Assembly: GCF_016464385.1 (NCBI RefSeq)
Contig: NZ_JADMLH010000001.1
Location: 457,431-521,430 of the forward strand
From: Nucisporomicrobium flavum
GTDB taxonomy: Bacteria > Actinomycetota > Actinomycetes > Mycobacteriales > Micromonosporaceae
Direction of reading: 5' to 3'
Length of the DNA: 64,000 nt
Shown here in pieces: positions 35,538 to 44,568 of the stretch. The translations under genes and the position numbers were made by a program. Every line of letters starts with the position of its first letter. Position 1 is the stretch's first letter. A model generated the notes under the pieces. That model was not told the DNA's origin and made no database searches. It worked only from the letters and a program-made list of their open reading frames with translations.

Positions 35538-36518
35538 TCAGCCAGATTTGAGCGTAGTTGTCAGATCCCGGGCGGTGGCCGAATCGGCCGGAACGGCGGC
35601 TCTGCGGCGCGAGAACACCCCCTGCGAGGTGGCCACGCCCGCGAGCACGATCAGCGCGCCGACCGGCTGGTACCACCGCAGGTGCTCACCCAGGACGGTC
35701 ACGCCGACCACCGTGGCCACCAACGGCATGAGGTACGTCACCGACGCGGACGTGCTCGCCCCGGCCAGCCGGATGACCCGGAAGTTCAGCACGAACGCCA
35801 GCCCGGTGCCGAGCGCGCCCAGCGCCAGCACGCTCAGCACGACGTCGGCCGACAGCCCGGCGGGCCGCGGCGGCGCACCGGCGATCAGCGGCGCCGCGAC
35901 GGCGAGCTGCGCCAGCGCCACCAGCAGCTGCGCGGCCGCGATGGCGACACCCGAGCCGGCCCGCCCGGCGACGAACTTCTTCTGGTACGGGATCGCGACG
36001 GCGTAACACATCGCGGCGGCGAAGCACAGCAGCTGACCGGTGAGCTCGGTGCCGCCGACGCCCCGCCAGACGCCCAGCACCACGAGCACGCCGGCGAACC
36101 CGATGGCGATGCCGGCCGCCCGGCGACGGGTGAACAGCTCGGTGCGGAACACCAGCGCCGCCAGCGGCAGCGCGACCAAGGGCGTGGCGGCGTTCCAGAT
36201 GCCCGCGAGCACCGAGGAGACGCGCTGCTCGCCGTACCCGAAGAAGGTGAAGGGCAGGGTCACGCCCAGCGCGGCCACGACGATCAGATGGGCCCACAGC
36301 CGGCCGTCGCGCGGCAGCCGGTCGCGCGTCAGCGCGAGGATCACCAGCAGGGTGAGCGCGCCGGCCGCGACCCGGCCGAAGGTCAGCCACAGCGGCGGCA
36401 GCTCGCGCACGCCGACCTTGATGAACAGGAAGCTGGTCCCCCAGATGGCGGCCAGGGCGAGGAAGCCGGGCAGCCAGGCGCGCGCGCCGGGGGTGTCAGG
36501 GGCGGTTTCGGTCTGCAC
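35538..36518 (-). CDS. EamA/DMT-family transporter
   Basis: 326 residues from GTG 36518; an open frame continues upstream but is a shadow of the M20 peptidase. Ten predicted TM helices form two EamA repeats: the first opens with [18 protein letters not shown], the second with [18 protein letters not shown]; each ends in a helix of the LxLGE(x)-type ([20 protein letters not shown]). Members export amino acids or other metabolites; substrate unknown. Monocistronic and divergent from the M20 peptidase gene. Confidence 0.88.
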   Translation of the reverse strand: MQTETAPDTPGARAWLPGFLALAAIWGTSFLFIKVGVRELPPLWLTFGRVAAGALTLLVILALTRDRLPRDGRLWAHLIVVAALGVTLPFTFFGYGEQRVSSVLAGIWNAATPLVALPLAALVFRTELFTRRRAAGIAIGFAGVLVVLGVWRGVGGTELTGQLLCFAAAMCYAVAIPYQKKFVAGRAGSGVAIAAAQLLVALAQLAVAAPLIAGAPPRPAGLSADVVLSVLALGALGTGLAFVLNFRVIRLAGASTSASVTYLMPLVATVVGVTVLGEHLRWYQPVGALIVLAGVATSQGVFSRRRAAVPADSATARDLTTTLKSG

Positions 36519-36581
36519 CCCTGACACTCTGCCGCCCGGGTACGACACTTCCCGCCGACTTTCCCACCCTTCGGCGGTTGA

Positions 36582-37895
36582 ATGGCCGGCATGACCTCTC
36601 CGGCCGACGAGGTGGTGACGCTCGCGAGCGAGCTCATCGCCATCGACACCACCAACCCCGGCACGTACGGCGGCCCCGGCACCGAACGCCCCGCCGCCGA
36701 GTACGTCGCCGCCCGCCTGTCCGAGGCCGGCTACGCCTGCGAGTACGTCGAGTCCGGCGCGCCCGGCCGCGGCAACGTGGTGGCCCGGCTGCCCGGCGCC
36801 GACCCGTCGCGCGGCGCGCTGCTCGTGCACGGGCACCTCGACGTCGTACCGGCCGAGGCGGCGGACTGGACGGTCCACCCGTTCTCCGGCGAGGTGCGCG
36901 ACGGCTACCTGTGGGGGCGCGGGGCGGTCGACATGAAGGGCATGCTGGCGATGACCCTGGCGGTGGCGCGGCACTTCAAGCGCACCGGGGTCGTACCGGC
37001 CCGCGACCTGATCTTCGCGTTCCTGGCGGACGAGGAGGCCGGCGGCGTCGTGGGCGCGCAGTGGCTCGTCGAGCACCGGCCCGACCTGTTCGCCGGCGCC
37101 ACCGAGGCGATCAGCGAGGTCGGCGGGTTCTCCGTGACGCTCGGCGGCGGGCCGCGGGCGTACCTCGTGGAGACGGCCGAGAAGGGGTCGATGTGGCTGC
37201 GGCTCGCGGCGCGCGGCACCGCCGGGCACGGGTCGCTGCTGCACACCGACAACCCGATCGCGACGCTCGCCGCCGCCCTGGCCCGTCTGGACGCCCACCG
37301 CTTCCCGGTCGTGCTGACCGATCCGGTGCGCGAGTTCCTCACCGGTGCCGCCGAGCTGACCGGCGTGCCGTTCGACCCGGCCGACCCCGAGGCCGCCGTC
37401 GCACGGCTCGGACACCTCTCCCGGCTCATCGCGCCGACCCTGCGCGACACCGCGACGGTGACCATCGTGAACGCCGGTTACAAGTCCAATGTGGTGCCCG
37501 CCGTCGCGCGCGCCGAGGTCGACGGCCGGATGCTGCCCGGACGCGACGAGGCGTTCCGAGCCGAGCTGGGCCGCGTGCTCGGGCCGCGCGTCGAGGTCGA
37601 GTGGAGCAGCCTGCCCGCGGTACAGACCACCTTCGACGGGCCGCTCGTGGCCGCGATGGGCGCCGCGATCCGGGCCGAGGACCCGGGTGCCCGGCTGCTG
37701 CCGTACATGATGCCGGCCGGGACCGACGCCAAAGCGTTCGCGCGCCTCGGCATCCGGCATTTCGGCTTCGCACCGCTGCGCCTGCCCGCCGACCTCGACT
37801 TCACCGCGCTGTTCCACGGCGTGGACGAACGCGTGCCGGTGGCGGCGCTCGAGTTCGGCACCCGGGTGCTGGACCGGCTGTGGCGCTCGTGCTGA
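36582..37895 (+). CDS. M20-family metallopeptidase (ArgE/DapE/dipeptidase-like)
   Basis: 437 residues; M4 at 36591 is an alternative start. Metal-site motifs are all present: VHGHLDVVP (His and Asp, about 85-93), RGAVDMKG (bridging Asp, about 113-120), DEEAGG (catalytic and bridging Glu, about 150-155) and late HFG near 396-398. A lid/dimerisation domain lies at about 200-320. Cleaves an amide bond of a dipeptide or N-acyl amino acid in the cytoplasm; substrate unknown. A SAM-IV riboswitch begins about 30 bases past the stop codon but belongs to the next gene. Confidence 0.88.
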   Translation: MAGMTSPADEVVTLASELIAIDTTNPGTYGGPGTERPAAEYVAARLSEAGYACEYVESGAPGRGNVVARLPGADPSRGALLVHGHLDVVPAEAADWTVHPFSGEVRDGYLWGRGAVDMKGMLAMTLAVARHFKRTGVVPARDLIFAFLADEEAGGVVGAQWLVEHRPDLFAGATEAISEVGGFSVTLGGGPRAYLVETAEKGSMWLRLAARGTAGHGSLLHTDNPIATLAAALARLDAHRFPVVLTDPVREFLTGAAELTGVPFDPADPEAAVARLGHLSRLIAPTLRDTATVTIVNAGYKSNVVPAVARAEVDGRMLPGRDEAFRAELGRVLGPRVEVEWSSLPAVQTTFDGPLVAAMGAAIRAEDPGARLLPYMMPAGTDAKAFARLGIRHFGFAPLRLPADLDFTALFHGVDERVPVAALEFGTRVLDRLWRSC

Positions 37896-37921
37896 ACGGG
37901 GCGGGTCTGCTACGGTCGGCG

Positions 37922-38036
37922 GTGGTCATGAGTGCCAGCGCGTAGCCCCGGCTTGCTGGCCGGCAACCCTTGCGTTCGCGATGGGGTGCCCCGGGTGAGG
38001 ACCGGGCCGGCGTCGATCCCGACGCGGGCAAGCGCG
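37922..38036 (+). ncRNA. SAM-IV riboswitch (SAM-I clan aptamer)
   Basis: The sequence matches the SAM-IV aptamer in order: GGTCATGAGTG (P1 strand and start of P2, from 37924), CCAGCG, AGCCCCGGCTTGCTGGCCGGCAACC-type core (37944-37969), ATGGGGTGCCCCGGGTGAGGACC (to 38003) closing P1, then the extra 3' hairpin GCGTCG-atcc-CGACGC (38010-38025) that distinguishes SAM-IV from SAM-I. SAM-IV elements occur in actinomycetes upstream of sulfur-metabolism genes and repress when S-adenosylmethionine is abundant. A covariance search against Rfam RF00634 would confirm it. Confidence 0.9.
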
Positions 38037-38068
38037 GACCCCTGGGCGGGTCCCCGACCGCCGGGAGG
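38036..38068 (+). promoter_or_regulatory. Expression platform between riboswitch and start codon
   Basis: A 6-bp hairpin GGACCC-ctgggc-GGGTCC (38036-38053) lies just before the SD GGGAGG (38063-38068), five bases from ATG 38074. The short distance and the absence of a T-tract favour control of translation rather than termination (inference). Confidence 0.55.
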
Positions 38069-38073
38069 CTTCC

Positions 38074-39306
38074 ATGACTCTGACGACTCTCCAGCACCCC
38101 CTCGACGTGGTGGGTGACGATCTGAGCGCCCCGAACGGCCTGCGCTTCGCGCACCTCGACTACGCGGCCTCGGCCCCCTGCGTGCGCGCCGCCGCCGACG
38201 CTGTCGCGGACCTACTCCCCCGCTACGGCAGCGTGCACCGCGGCACCGGCATCCGGTCACAGGCCTCCACCGCCGCGTACGAGCACGCCCGTCAGGAGGT
38301 TGCCGAGTTCGTCGGGGCGCGCGCCGGGGACACGGTCGTCTTCACCCGCAACACCACGGACGCCCTGAACCTGCTCGCCCGGGCCCTCCCGCCGGGCACC
38401 ACGACGATCGTCTTCGACGGCGAGCACCACGCCAACCTGCTGCCCTGGCCCCGGCAGCTCCGGCTCGCCACCCCGCGCAGCCCCGAGGCCGCCGTCGCCG
38501 CGGCCGCCGAGGCGCTGCGCACCGTACGCGGGCCCGCCGTGCTCGCCGTCACCGGTGCGAGCAACGTCACCGGCGAGGTGTGGCCGGTGCGCCGCCTCGC
38601 CGACGTCGCCCACGCGCACGGCGCCCGCATCGTCGTCGACGCCGCCCAGCTCGCCCCGCACTCCCCCGTGGACCTGGCCGCCCTGGGCGCCGACTACCTC
38701 GCGTTCAGCGGCCACAAGCTGTACGCCCCCTTCGGCGCCGGGGTCCTCGCCGGGCGCGCCGACTGGCTGGACGCCGCCCCGCCGTACCTGAGCGGCGGCG
38801 GGGCCAGCGCCGCGGTCGGCACCGGCGCCGGCGACGTCCGGTGGGCCACCGGCCCGGCACGGCACGAGGGCGGCACCCCCAACCTGCTCGGCGCGGTGAG
38901 CCTCGCCGCCGTGTGCGCGGCGCTGCGGCGTGCCGACCGCGAGGAGCTGCACGAGCGCGAGCAGACCCTGCTCAGGCGGCTGCGCCACGGGCTCGCCGCG
39001 GTCCCGGGCGTGATCGAGGTCAGCTGTTTCGGCCCGGACCACCCGCGCGTCGGCATCGTCTCGCTCGCGCTGCCCGATCACGACCCGGCCGTCGTCGCGG
39101 CCCGGCTCGCCGACCGGTACGGCATCGGCGTGCGCGCCGGCCAGTTCTGCGCGCACCCGCTCACCCGCCACCTCACCGGCTCCACCGTCATCTCCGGCTG
39201 CGGCGCCGGGCCCGCCAGCCTGCTGCGCGTCAGCTTCGGGCTGGGCACCCCGGACGAGGATGTCGACCGCGTCGTGGCCGCGCTCGCCGAGCTGACCGAG
39301 GGGTGA
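38074..39306 (+). CDS. Class V aminotransferase / cysteine desulfurase-like PLP enzyme under SAM-IV control
   Basis: 410 residues. PLP-fold landmarks: TRNTTDALNLLARALP (phosphate-binding region), VVDAAQLAPHSPVDL with the cofactor Asp, and SGHKLYAPFGAG with the Schiff-base Lys at about 215. A Cys in RAGQFCAHPL (about 358) lies where SufS/CsdA desulfurases carry the persulfide-forming cysteine. It could release sulfur from cysteine or a related thiol, or be a lyase of the same fold. The upstream SAM-IV riboswitch ties it to methionine/cysteine metabolism. No suf or isc genes are adjacent. Confidence 0.85.
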   Translation: MTLTTLQHPLDVVGDDLSAPNGLRFAHLDYAASAPCVRAAADAVADLLPRYGSVHRGTGIRSQASTAAYEHARQEVAEFVGARAGDTVVFTRNTTDALNLLARALPPGTTTIVFDGEHHANLLPWPRQLRLATPRSPEAAVAAAAEALRTVRGPAVLAVTGASNVTGEVWPVRRLADVAHAHGARIVVDAAQLAPHSPVDLAALGADYLAFSGHKLYAPFGAGVLAGRADWLDAAPPYLSGGGASAAVGTGAGDVRWATGPARHEGGTPNLLGAVSLAAVCAALRRADREELHEREQTLLRRLRHGLAAVPGVIEVSCFGPDHPRVGIVSLALPDHDPAVVAARLADRYGIGVRAGQFCAHPLTRHLTGSTVISGCGAGPASLLRVSFGLGTPDEDVDRVVAALAELTEG

Positions 39307-39413
39307 CCCCGGGGCCGGAGATCAGGGGTGGGTCCGGGGCTTTCCCGATGCCGCGGGAGCGTCGCTCAGCGGAGTCTTGAGGTAACAAGTTCCGCGTACG
39401 GAAGGCGCAGACC

Positions 39414-39653
39414 ATGACCTCGTTCTCCGACTCCATGACCCGCCAGGGCCTGACCCGGCCGCGCGAGGGTCGCATCCTCGGCGGCGTGTGCGCCGGCCTC
39501 GCGCGGCGTTTCGGTCTCGACCCGTGGCTCACCCGGCTGCTGTTCGTGCTGGTCCTGCTCGCCATTCCGGGCAGCCAGCTCCTCGTCTACCCGCTGCTGT
39601 GGGTGCTGATGCCGGCCGAGCGTTCCGGCTACGCCACCCCGTCCACGATCTGA
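39414..39653 (+). CDS. PspC-domain small membrane protein
   Basis: 79 residues. The PspC signature is clear: RPREGRILGGVCAGLARRFG followed by DPWLTRLLFVLVLL and a Tyr-Pro helix ending WVLMPAER. One or two membrane segments (about 38-66). PspC proteins link envelope stress to regulators in enterobacteria; stand-alone actinomycete copies have no known partner. The preceding 107 bases may hold its promoter. No other psp gene is nearby. Confidence 0.85.
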   Translation: MTSFSDSMTRQGLTRPREGRILGGVCAGLARRFGLDPWLTRLLFVLVLLAIPGSQLLVYPLLWVLMPAERSGYATPSTI

Positions 39654-39756
39654 CGCACCGCCCCGGGGGCCCGCACGGGTCCCCGGGTGATCACCGCGCT
39701 CGCGCACGGACGGTAAGGTCCACCGGTGTGCGCCGGCGCGATGAGGTGAGGGACCG

Positions 39757-41298
39757 ATGAGCAGCCCGTTGCTGCCCGGCGATCCCCGGCACCTCGGCGG
39801 GTACGCCCTCGAGGCCCGGCTCGGGCAGGGCGGCATGGGCGCGGTGTACCTCGGCCGCGCCCCGGACGGCCGCCCGGTCGCCGTCAAGGTGGTCCGCCTC
39901 GAGTACGCCCACGACCCCGAGTTCCGCGGCCGGTTCCGCAGTGAGGTCAACCGCGCCCGGCAGGTGCCGCCGTTCTCCACCGCCGAGGTCCTCGACGCCG
40001 ACCCGGACCACGAACCGCCGTACCTGGTCGTCGAGTACGTCGACGGGCCCTCGCTGGCCGCCGTCGTCCGCGACCGCGGCCCGCTGACCGGCTCGGCGCT
40101 GCACGGCGTCGCGGTCGGCATCGCCACCGCCCTCACCGCCATCCACGGCGCCGGCGTGATCCACCGCGACCTCAAGCCCGGCAACGTGCTGCTCGCCCTC
40201 GGCGGCCTCAAGGTCATCGACTTCGGCATCGCCCGCGCCTTCGAGGCCACCAGCCACCACACCGTCACCGGCCAGATGATGGGCACGGTCGCGTACATGG
40301 CGCCCGAACGCTTCGACGCCGACAGCGCCCGGACCACCGGGTTCGCCGCCGACATCTTCTCCTGGGGCGCCGTCGTCACGTACGCCGCGACCGGCCGTAC
40401 CCCGTTCGCCGGCGACTCCGCCCCGGCCACCGCCATGCGGATCCTCACCCAGCCGCCCGACCTCACCGGCGTCCCGGCGCCCCTGGCCGGCCTGGTCCGG
40501 CAGAGCCTCGAGAAGGACCCCGCCGACCGGCCCACCGCCCGCGAGCTGCTCGACCGGCTCCTCGCCTCCCAGCCACCGGCGCAGGAACCACCCGTACCCA
40601 GGCTGCCGGTGAGCGGCCCACCGCAGCCCTGGCAGCCCCCACCCGTCACGCCACCGCGCCGCCGCGGCCGGGCGGCGTCCTTCCTCGGCGCGCTCGTGCT
40701 GCTCGGAGCCCTCGGCGTCGGCGGCGGCCTGCTCGTGGCCAACGCGGGCAGCGACGACCCCGGCGCCACCGCGCCACCCGCCTCCACCGGGCCGTCCGGC
40801 GGCACCCGCCCGTCCGGCTCGCCGGTCCCCGCCGCGGCACGCACGGACCCCGAGGCCGTCCTCGCCGGCACCCGCCGCACCCTGCTGCACATGGCCGAGA
40901 TCGACCGTGACCTGGCCCTGCCGGCCACCGGAGCGGCGCGCGCCTCCGACGGCACCGGCGAGGACGCCCAGTTCGTCCTCGAGCCATACGGCGTCGACTA
41001 CCTCATCAAATCGGTCCGCCCGGACGCCCAGGGCCGCGAGCGCTGCCTCGCCGTCCGCCCCGACGAGAACGGGCCGGCCTCGCTGGTGGCCGTGGAGTGC
41101 ACGACCAGCAAGGCCACGATCTTCGAGATCGGCGCGGCCGGCGGCAAGGACGACAAGGGCCGGCCCACGTACGTCATCGGCAACGACACGTACGGCCTGG
41201 TGCAGTGGGACGACAGCCGCCGGACGGTCTACGTCCAGGAGGTCGGCGACGCCGAGGTGGACCTGACCTTCAGCTTCGTCGACCGCGGTCCACGCTGA
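39757..41298 (+). CDS. Membrane-anchored Ser/Thr protein kinase
   Basis: 513 residues. The kinase domain (about 10-265) has LGQGGMGAVYLG, VAVKVV, catalytic HRDLKPGNVLL, DFGIAR and an APERFD segment. A Pro-rich linker (270-305) leads to a TM helix (about 308-330, FLGALVLLGALGVGGGLLV). The outside part has a Gly/Ser/Pro stretch and a domain of about 150 residues (about 365-513) containing VLAGTRRTLLHMAEIDRDL. The extracellular domain differs from that of the kinase at 26.0-27.7 kb, so the two probably sense different cues. Confidence 0.9.
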   Translation: MSSPLLPGDPRHLGGYALEARLGQGGMGAVYLGRAPDGRPVAVKVVRLEYAHDPEFRGRFRSEVNRARQVPPFSTAEVLDADPDHEPPYLVVEYVDGPSLAAVVRDRGPLTGSALHGVAVGIATALTAIHGAGVIHRDLKPGNVLLALGGLKVIDFGIARAFEATSHHTVTGQMMGTVAYMAPERFDADSARTTGFAADIFSWGAVVTYAATGRTPFAGDSAPATAMRILTQPPDLTGVPAPLAGLVRQSLEKDPADRPTARELLDRLLASQPPAQEPPVPRLPVSGPPQPWQPPPVTPPRRRGRAASFLGALVLLGALGVGGGLLVANAGSDDPGATAPPASTGPSGGTRPSGSPVPAAARTDPEAVLAGTRRTLLHMAEIDRDLALPATGAARASDGTGEDAQFVLEPYGVDYLIKSVRPDAQGRERCLAVRPDENGPASLVAVECTTSKATIFEIGAAGGKDDKGRPTYVIGNDTYGLVQWDDSRRTVYVQEVGDAEVDLTFSFVDRGPR

Positions 41299-41375
41299 CG
41301 CGCCGCGTCCGGGTCTTGCCACGGTCCGCCCGGCTGTGATCGCCTCGGAGGGTCACCTTCGAGGGGAGTCCTGCG

Positions 41376-42209
41376 ATGTGCACCGAGAAGTGTCTGCCCC
41401 AGGCCATCGACGGCACGGGGGTGACCCGCCGCGCGGCGCTGGCCGGCGCGGCCGCTGCCGGCGTCCTGGCCGTCCCCGGCGCGGCGCAGGCGTCCCCCGC
41501 CGCGGCCCCGCTGACCCGGGAGCACCGGGGCCTGCAGGACCTCACCTATCCGCTGTCGCCCTCGTTCCCGTCGTTCGCCGACGGTGAGGAGGCGCGCCGC
41601 CGCACGTACGTCACCATCGAGGACGACGGGTACTACATGCAGGAATGGCGGATCGTCGAGCACACCGGCACCCATGTCGACGCGCCCGGCCACTTCACCG
41701 CCGGCGGCCGGTTGTCGACCGATCTGACCCTCGACGAGCTCATCGTGCCCGCGGTCGTGGTGGACATCGCCGCGCGGGCGGCCGCCGATCCGGACGCCGT
41801 CGTGACCGTCGCCGACCTGCGGGACTTCGAGCGCCGGCACGGTCGTATCCCGCGGGGTGCGGCGGTGCTGATGCATTCCGGGTGGGGTGCCAAGGTGGGG
41901 TCGGTCCAGGCGTACCGGGGCACCGACGCGGACGGGGTGCTGCACTTCCCCGGGTTCAGCGCGGACGCCTGTGAGTGGCTGCTGGAGCGGCGGTCCGTCC
42001 GGAGCCTCGGCGTGGACACGCTGAGCATCGACCCGGGCGTCTCCGAGGACTTCCCGGTGCACGTGACGCTGACCGGGGCCGACCGGTACGGCCTGGAGAA
42101 CCTGGCGAACCTGGCAGCGATCCCGCCGCGGGGGGCGACCGTGGTGGTGGGGCTGATCCCGTTCGAGCAGGGCTCCGGCGGGCAGGCACGGATCTTCGCC
42201 ACCTGGTGA
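41376..42209 (+). CDS. Exported cyclase-family (kynurenine-formamidase fold) metal hydrolase
   Basis: 277 residues. A Tat-like leader with TRRAALAGAAAAG (about 16-28) ends near AQAS, predicting export in folded form. The cyclase motif HTGTHVDAPGHF (about 91-102) supplies the His/Asp metal ligands typical of PF04199. It continues with a WG-type loop (HSGWGAKVG) and SLGVDTLSIDPG. Family members hydrolyse N-formylkynurenine, aryl amides or cyclic imides. An extracellular member is less usual. The short spacer after the kinase gene leaves an operon unproven. Confidence 0.82.
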   Translation: MCTEKCLPQAIDGTGVTRRAALAGAAAAGVLAVPGAAQASPAAAPLTREHRGLQDLTYPLSPSFPSFADGEEARRRTYVTIEDDGYYMQEWRIVEHTGTHVDAPGHFTAGGRLSTDLTLDELIVPAVVVDIAARAAADPDAVVTVADLRDFERRHGRIPRGAAVLMHSGWGAKVGSVQAYRGTDADGVLHFPGFSADACEWLLERRSVRSLGVDTLSIDPGVSEDFPVHVTLTGADRYGLENLANLAAIPPRGATVVVGLIPFEQGSGGQARIFATW

Positions 42210-42268
42210 AGGCGGCCCCGGGGTCCGTGCGGATGCCGGGTGCCCCGGTGGCGGCTATCCTCGGGCAG

Positions 42269-42601
42269 ATGTCCAGGAACACCTTGGTCGCGTACGAGCC
42301 GGTCACCACGGACGGGCTGCTCGTCGCGGCGCTCGACGGAGAGCTCGACCTCGACAGCGCCGACGAGGTGCGCGACAGCCTCGCCTCGGCGGCCGTCGGC
42401 ACCGGATGCCGCTACCTGCACGTCGACGTCGGCGGGCTCACGTTCATCGACTCGTACGCGATGGGCGCCCTGGTCAGCGCGCGCAACAGCGCCGCGGCCG
42501 CCGGGGTGACGCTGACCCTGACGAACCCGTCGCCGCCGGTGCGCAAGGCGATCCAGGTGACCGGCCTCGCCGACGTCTTCGGGCTTCCCCCGGGCGAGTG
42601 A
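42269..42601 (+). CDS. STAS-domain protein (anti-sigma factor antagonist family) without the usual phospho-serine
   Basis: 110 residues from ATG 42269. A single STAS domain: LVAALDGELDLDSADEVRDSL, then the phosphorylation loop, then LTNPSPPVRKAIQVTGL. In SpoIIAA/RsbV the loop reads IDSSGLG, the second Ser being phosphorylated; here it reads IDSYAMG, so that Ser is replaced by Tyr and the Gly by Ala. It may be permanently in one binding state or respond to another input. No anti-sigma kinase or sigma factor is adjacent. Confidence 0.82.
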   Translation: MSRNTLVAYEPVTTDGLLVAALDGELDLDSADEVRDSLASAAVGTGCRYLHVDVGGLTFIDSYAMGALVSARNSAAAAGVTLTLTNPSPPVRKAIQVTGLADVFGLPPGE

Positions 42602-42620
42602 ACGTCCGGCCCGATCGCGG

Positions 42621-43037
42621 TCAGGCGCGGTGCGGGTGGGTGATCACGACGACCGGGCGCGCCGACCGCCTGATCAGGTCGAGCGGCACGCTGCCCAGCA
42701 GCCGCTGGGCCACGGCCGGCCGGGTGCTGGAGCCGACCACGATCAGGTCGGCCTGCACCTCGTCGGCGAACTGCAGGATCCGGTGCAGCGGGCGTCCCGG
42801 CAGCACGGTCCTGGTCACCTCCACGCCGGCCGCGGCGAGCCGATCGGCGGCGGCCGCGACGGCCCGCTCGGCCCGCTCGGTGAAGACCGAGCGCGGGACC
42901 GCGGCCAGCCGCTCGACCTCCACCTCGTCGACGGCGACCACCGCGACGGTGGCGCCGGTCTGCCGGGCGAGGTCCGCGGCCGCGTCGGCGACCCACGGCT
43001 GGTCGGCCTCCGGGTTCGCGGCGAGCACGATGCGCAT
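42621..43037 (-). CDS. Universal stress protein (UspA family)
   Basis: 138 residues from ATG 43037 (AGGA eight bases upstream); a GTG at 43055 is an alternative. The single Usp fold starts MRIVLAAN. The C-terminal nucleotide-binding motif VVGSSTRPAVAQRLLGSV followed by PVVVI matches the G-2x-G-9x-G(S) pattern of ATP-binding Usps in modified form (SS in place of the first Gly spacing). Likely helps survival under stress or low oxygen; no partner gene is adjacent. Divergent from the APC permease gene. Confidence 0.85.
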   Translation of the reverse strand: MRIVLAANPEADQPWVADAAADLARQTGATVAVVAVDEVEVERLAAVPRSVFTERAERAVAAAADRLAAAGVEVTRTVLPGRPLHRILQFADEVQADLIVVGSSTRPAVAQRLLGSVPLDLIRRSARPVVVITHPHRA

Positions 43038-43139
43038 GCAGTGATCCTGGTGCACGCCGCGCCGCGGGACAAGGTGGCTCGACAGGGCGGCCTTTCTGTA
43101 CGACGCTCAGACCGGACCCGACGCCGGAGGTGGACCGCC

Positions 43140-44534
43140 ATGGCAGAGGCAGGCACGGACGACGCGGTACGGACCGGCGGGCAGCCGGCGCTCAACCGGG
43201 TGATCGGGCCCGGCCTGCTGCTGCTCTTCGTGGTCGGCGACATCCTCGGCACCGGCGTGTACGCGCTGACCGGCAAGGTGGCGGCCGAGGTGGGCGGCGC
43301 GGTGTGGCTGCCGTTCCTGCTCGCGTTCATCGTCGCGCTGCTGACGGCGTTCAGCTACCTGGAGCTCGTCACCAAGTACCCGCGGGCGGCGGGCGCGGCG
43401 CTCTACACGCACAAGGCGTTCGGCATCCATTTCCTCACCTTCATGGTGACCTTCGCGGTGATGTGCTCGGGGCTGACCTCCGCGTCCAGCGCGTCGAAGG
43501 CGTTCGCCGGCAACTTCGCCGAGGCGTTCGACCTGTCGCTCGGCGAGGGCGCCGGGCTGACCGCGGTGGCGGTCGGGTTCATGACGCTGATCGCCCTGGT
43601 CAACTTTCGCGGCGTCGGCGAGAGCGTCAAGGTCAACGTGTTGCTGACCTGCGTGGAGCTGGGCGGCCTGCTGATCGTCATCGGGATCGGCGCGTGGGCG
43701 CTGGGCGGCGGCGAGGGCGACCTGTCCCGGCTGGTCGAGTTCCGGTCGCCGCCGGGTGAGAACGCGGTGCTCTCGGTGACAGCGGCGACCGCCCTGGCGT
43801 TCTTCGCGATGGTCGGCTTCGAGGACTCGGTCAACATGGCCGAGGAGACCCGCGACCCGGTCCGCATCTTTCCGAAGGTCATGCTCACCGGCCTGTGCGT
43901 CACCGGGCTGATCTACGTGCTGGTCGCCGTCTCGGCCATCGCGCTGGTGTCACCCGACGACCTGAGCGAGGGCGAGGCGCCGCTGCTCAAGGTCGTCGCG
44001 GCGGGCGCGCCGGCGTTCCCGCTGACGGTGTTCGCGTTCATCACGATGTTCGCGGTGGCCAACTCCGCGCTGATCAACATGCTGATGGCCAGCCGTCTGC
44101 TGTACGGGATGGCCAACGAGCGCGTGCTGCCCCGGGTGCTCGGGCTCGTGCACCGCACCCGGCGTACTCCCTGGGTCGGGATCGTCTTCACGACGCTCGT
44201 GGCGTTCGGGCTGATCTGGTTCGCCGACCTCGCCGCGCTGGGCGGGACGACGTCGCTGCTGCTGCTCTGCGTGTTCACCGTGGTCAACGTCGCGGTCCTC
44301 GTGCTGCGCCGGGACCGGGTCGAGCACGCCCACTTCCACGCGCCGACGGTGATCCCGGTGCTGGGGGCGGCGCTGTGCGCGTACCTGGCGAGCCCGTTGT
44401 CGGGGCGGGCGGCGGGCGACTACCGGGTGGCGGGCGTGCTGCTGGTGGTCGGCGTCGCGCTCTGGGCGGCCACGTACGCCCATCGCCGCATGACCAGCGA
44501 CCGGGCCGCGACCGGCCCGTCCAGGGAGGACTAG
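43140..44534 (+). CDS. APC-superfamily amino acid permease
   Basis: 464 residues from ATG 43140. About twelve TM helices. The family's unwound TM1 motif is IGPGLLLLFVVGDILGTGVY and the TM6 motif is FFAMVGFEDSVNMAEETRDP. The loop YGMANERVLPRVLG is also typical of amino acid permeases. It imports or exchanges an amino acid; substrate not determinable. The open frame extending upstream overlaps the Usp gene and is a shadow. Confidence 0.9.
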   Translation: MAEAGTDDAVRTGGQPALNRVIGPGLLLLFVVGDILGTGVYALTGKVAAEVGGAVWLPFLLAFIVALLTAFSYLELVTKYPRAAGAALYTHKAFGIHFLTFMVTFAVMCSGLTSASSASKAFAGNFAEAFDLSLGEGAGLTAVAVGFMTLIALVNFRGVGESVKVNVLLTCVELGGLLIVIGIGAWALGGGEGDLSRLVEFRSPPGENAVLSVTAATALAFFAMVGFEDSVNMAEETRDPVRIFPKVMLTGLCVTGLIYVLVAVSAIALVSPDDLSEGEAPLLKVVAAGAPAFPLTVFAFITMFAVANSALINMLMASRLLYGMANERVLPRVLGLVHRTRRTPWVGIVFTTLVAFGLIWFADLAALGGTTSLLLLCVFTVVNVAVLVLRRDRVEHAHFHAPTVIPVLGAALCAYLASPLSGRAAGDYRVAGVLLVVGVALWAATYAHRRMTSDRAATGPSRED

Positions 44535-44568
44535 ACTCCGTCCACATCGATTCACAGGGGTGAGGATC

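Noticed and set aside
35538..37817. Single 759-codon minus frame joining EamA transporter and upstream sequence
   Set aside because: Only the part from 36518 downward encodes the transporter; the upstream half is antisense to the M20 peptidase.
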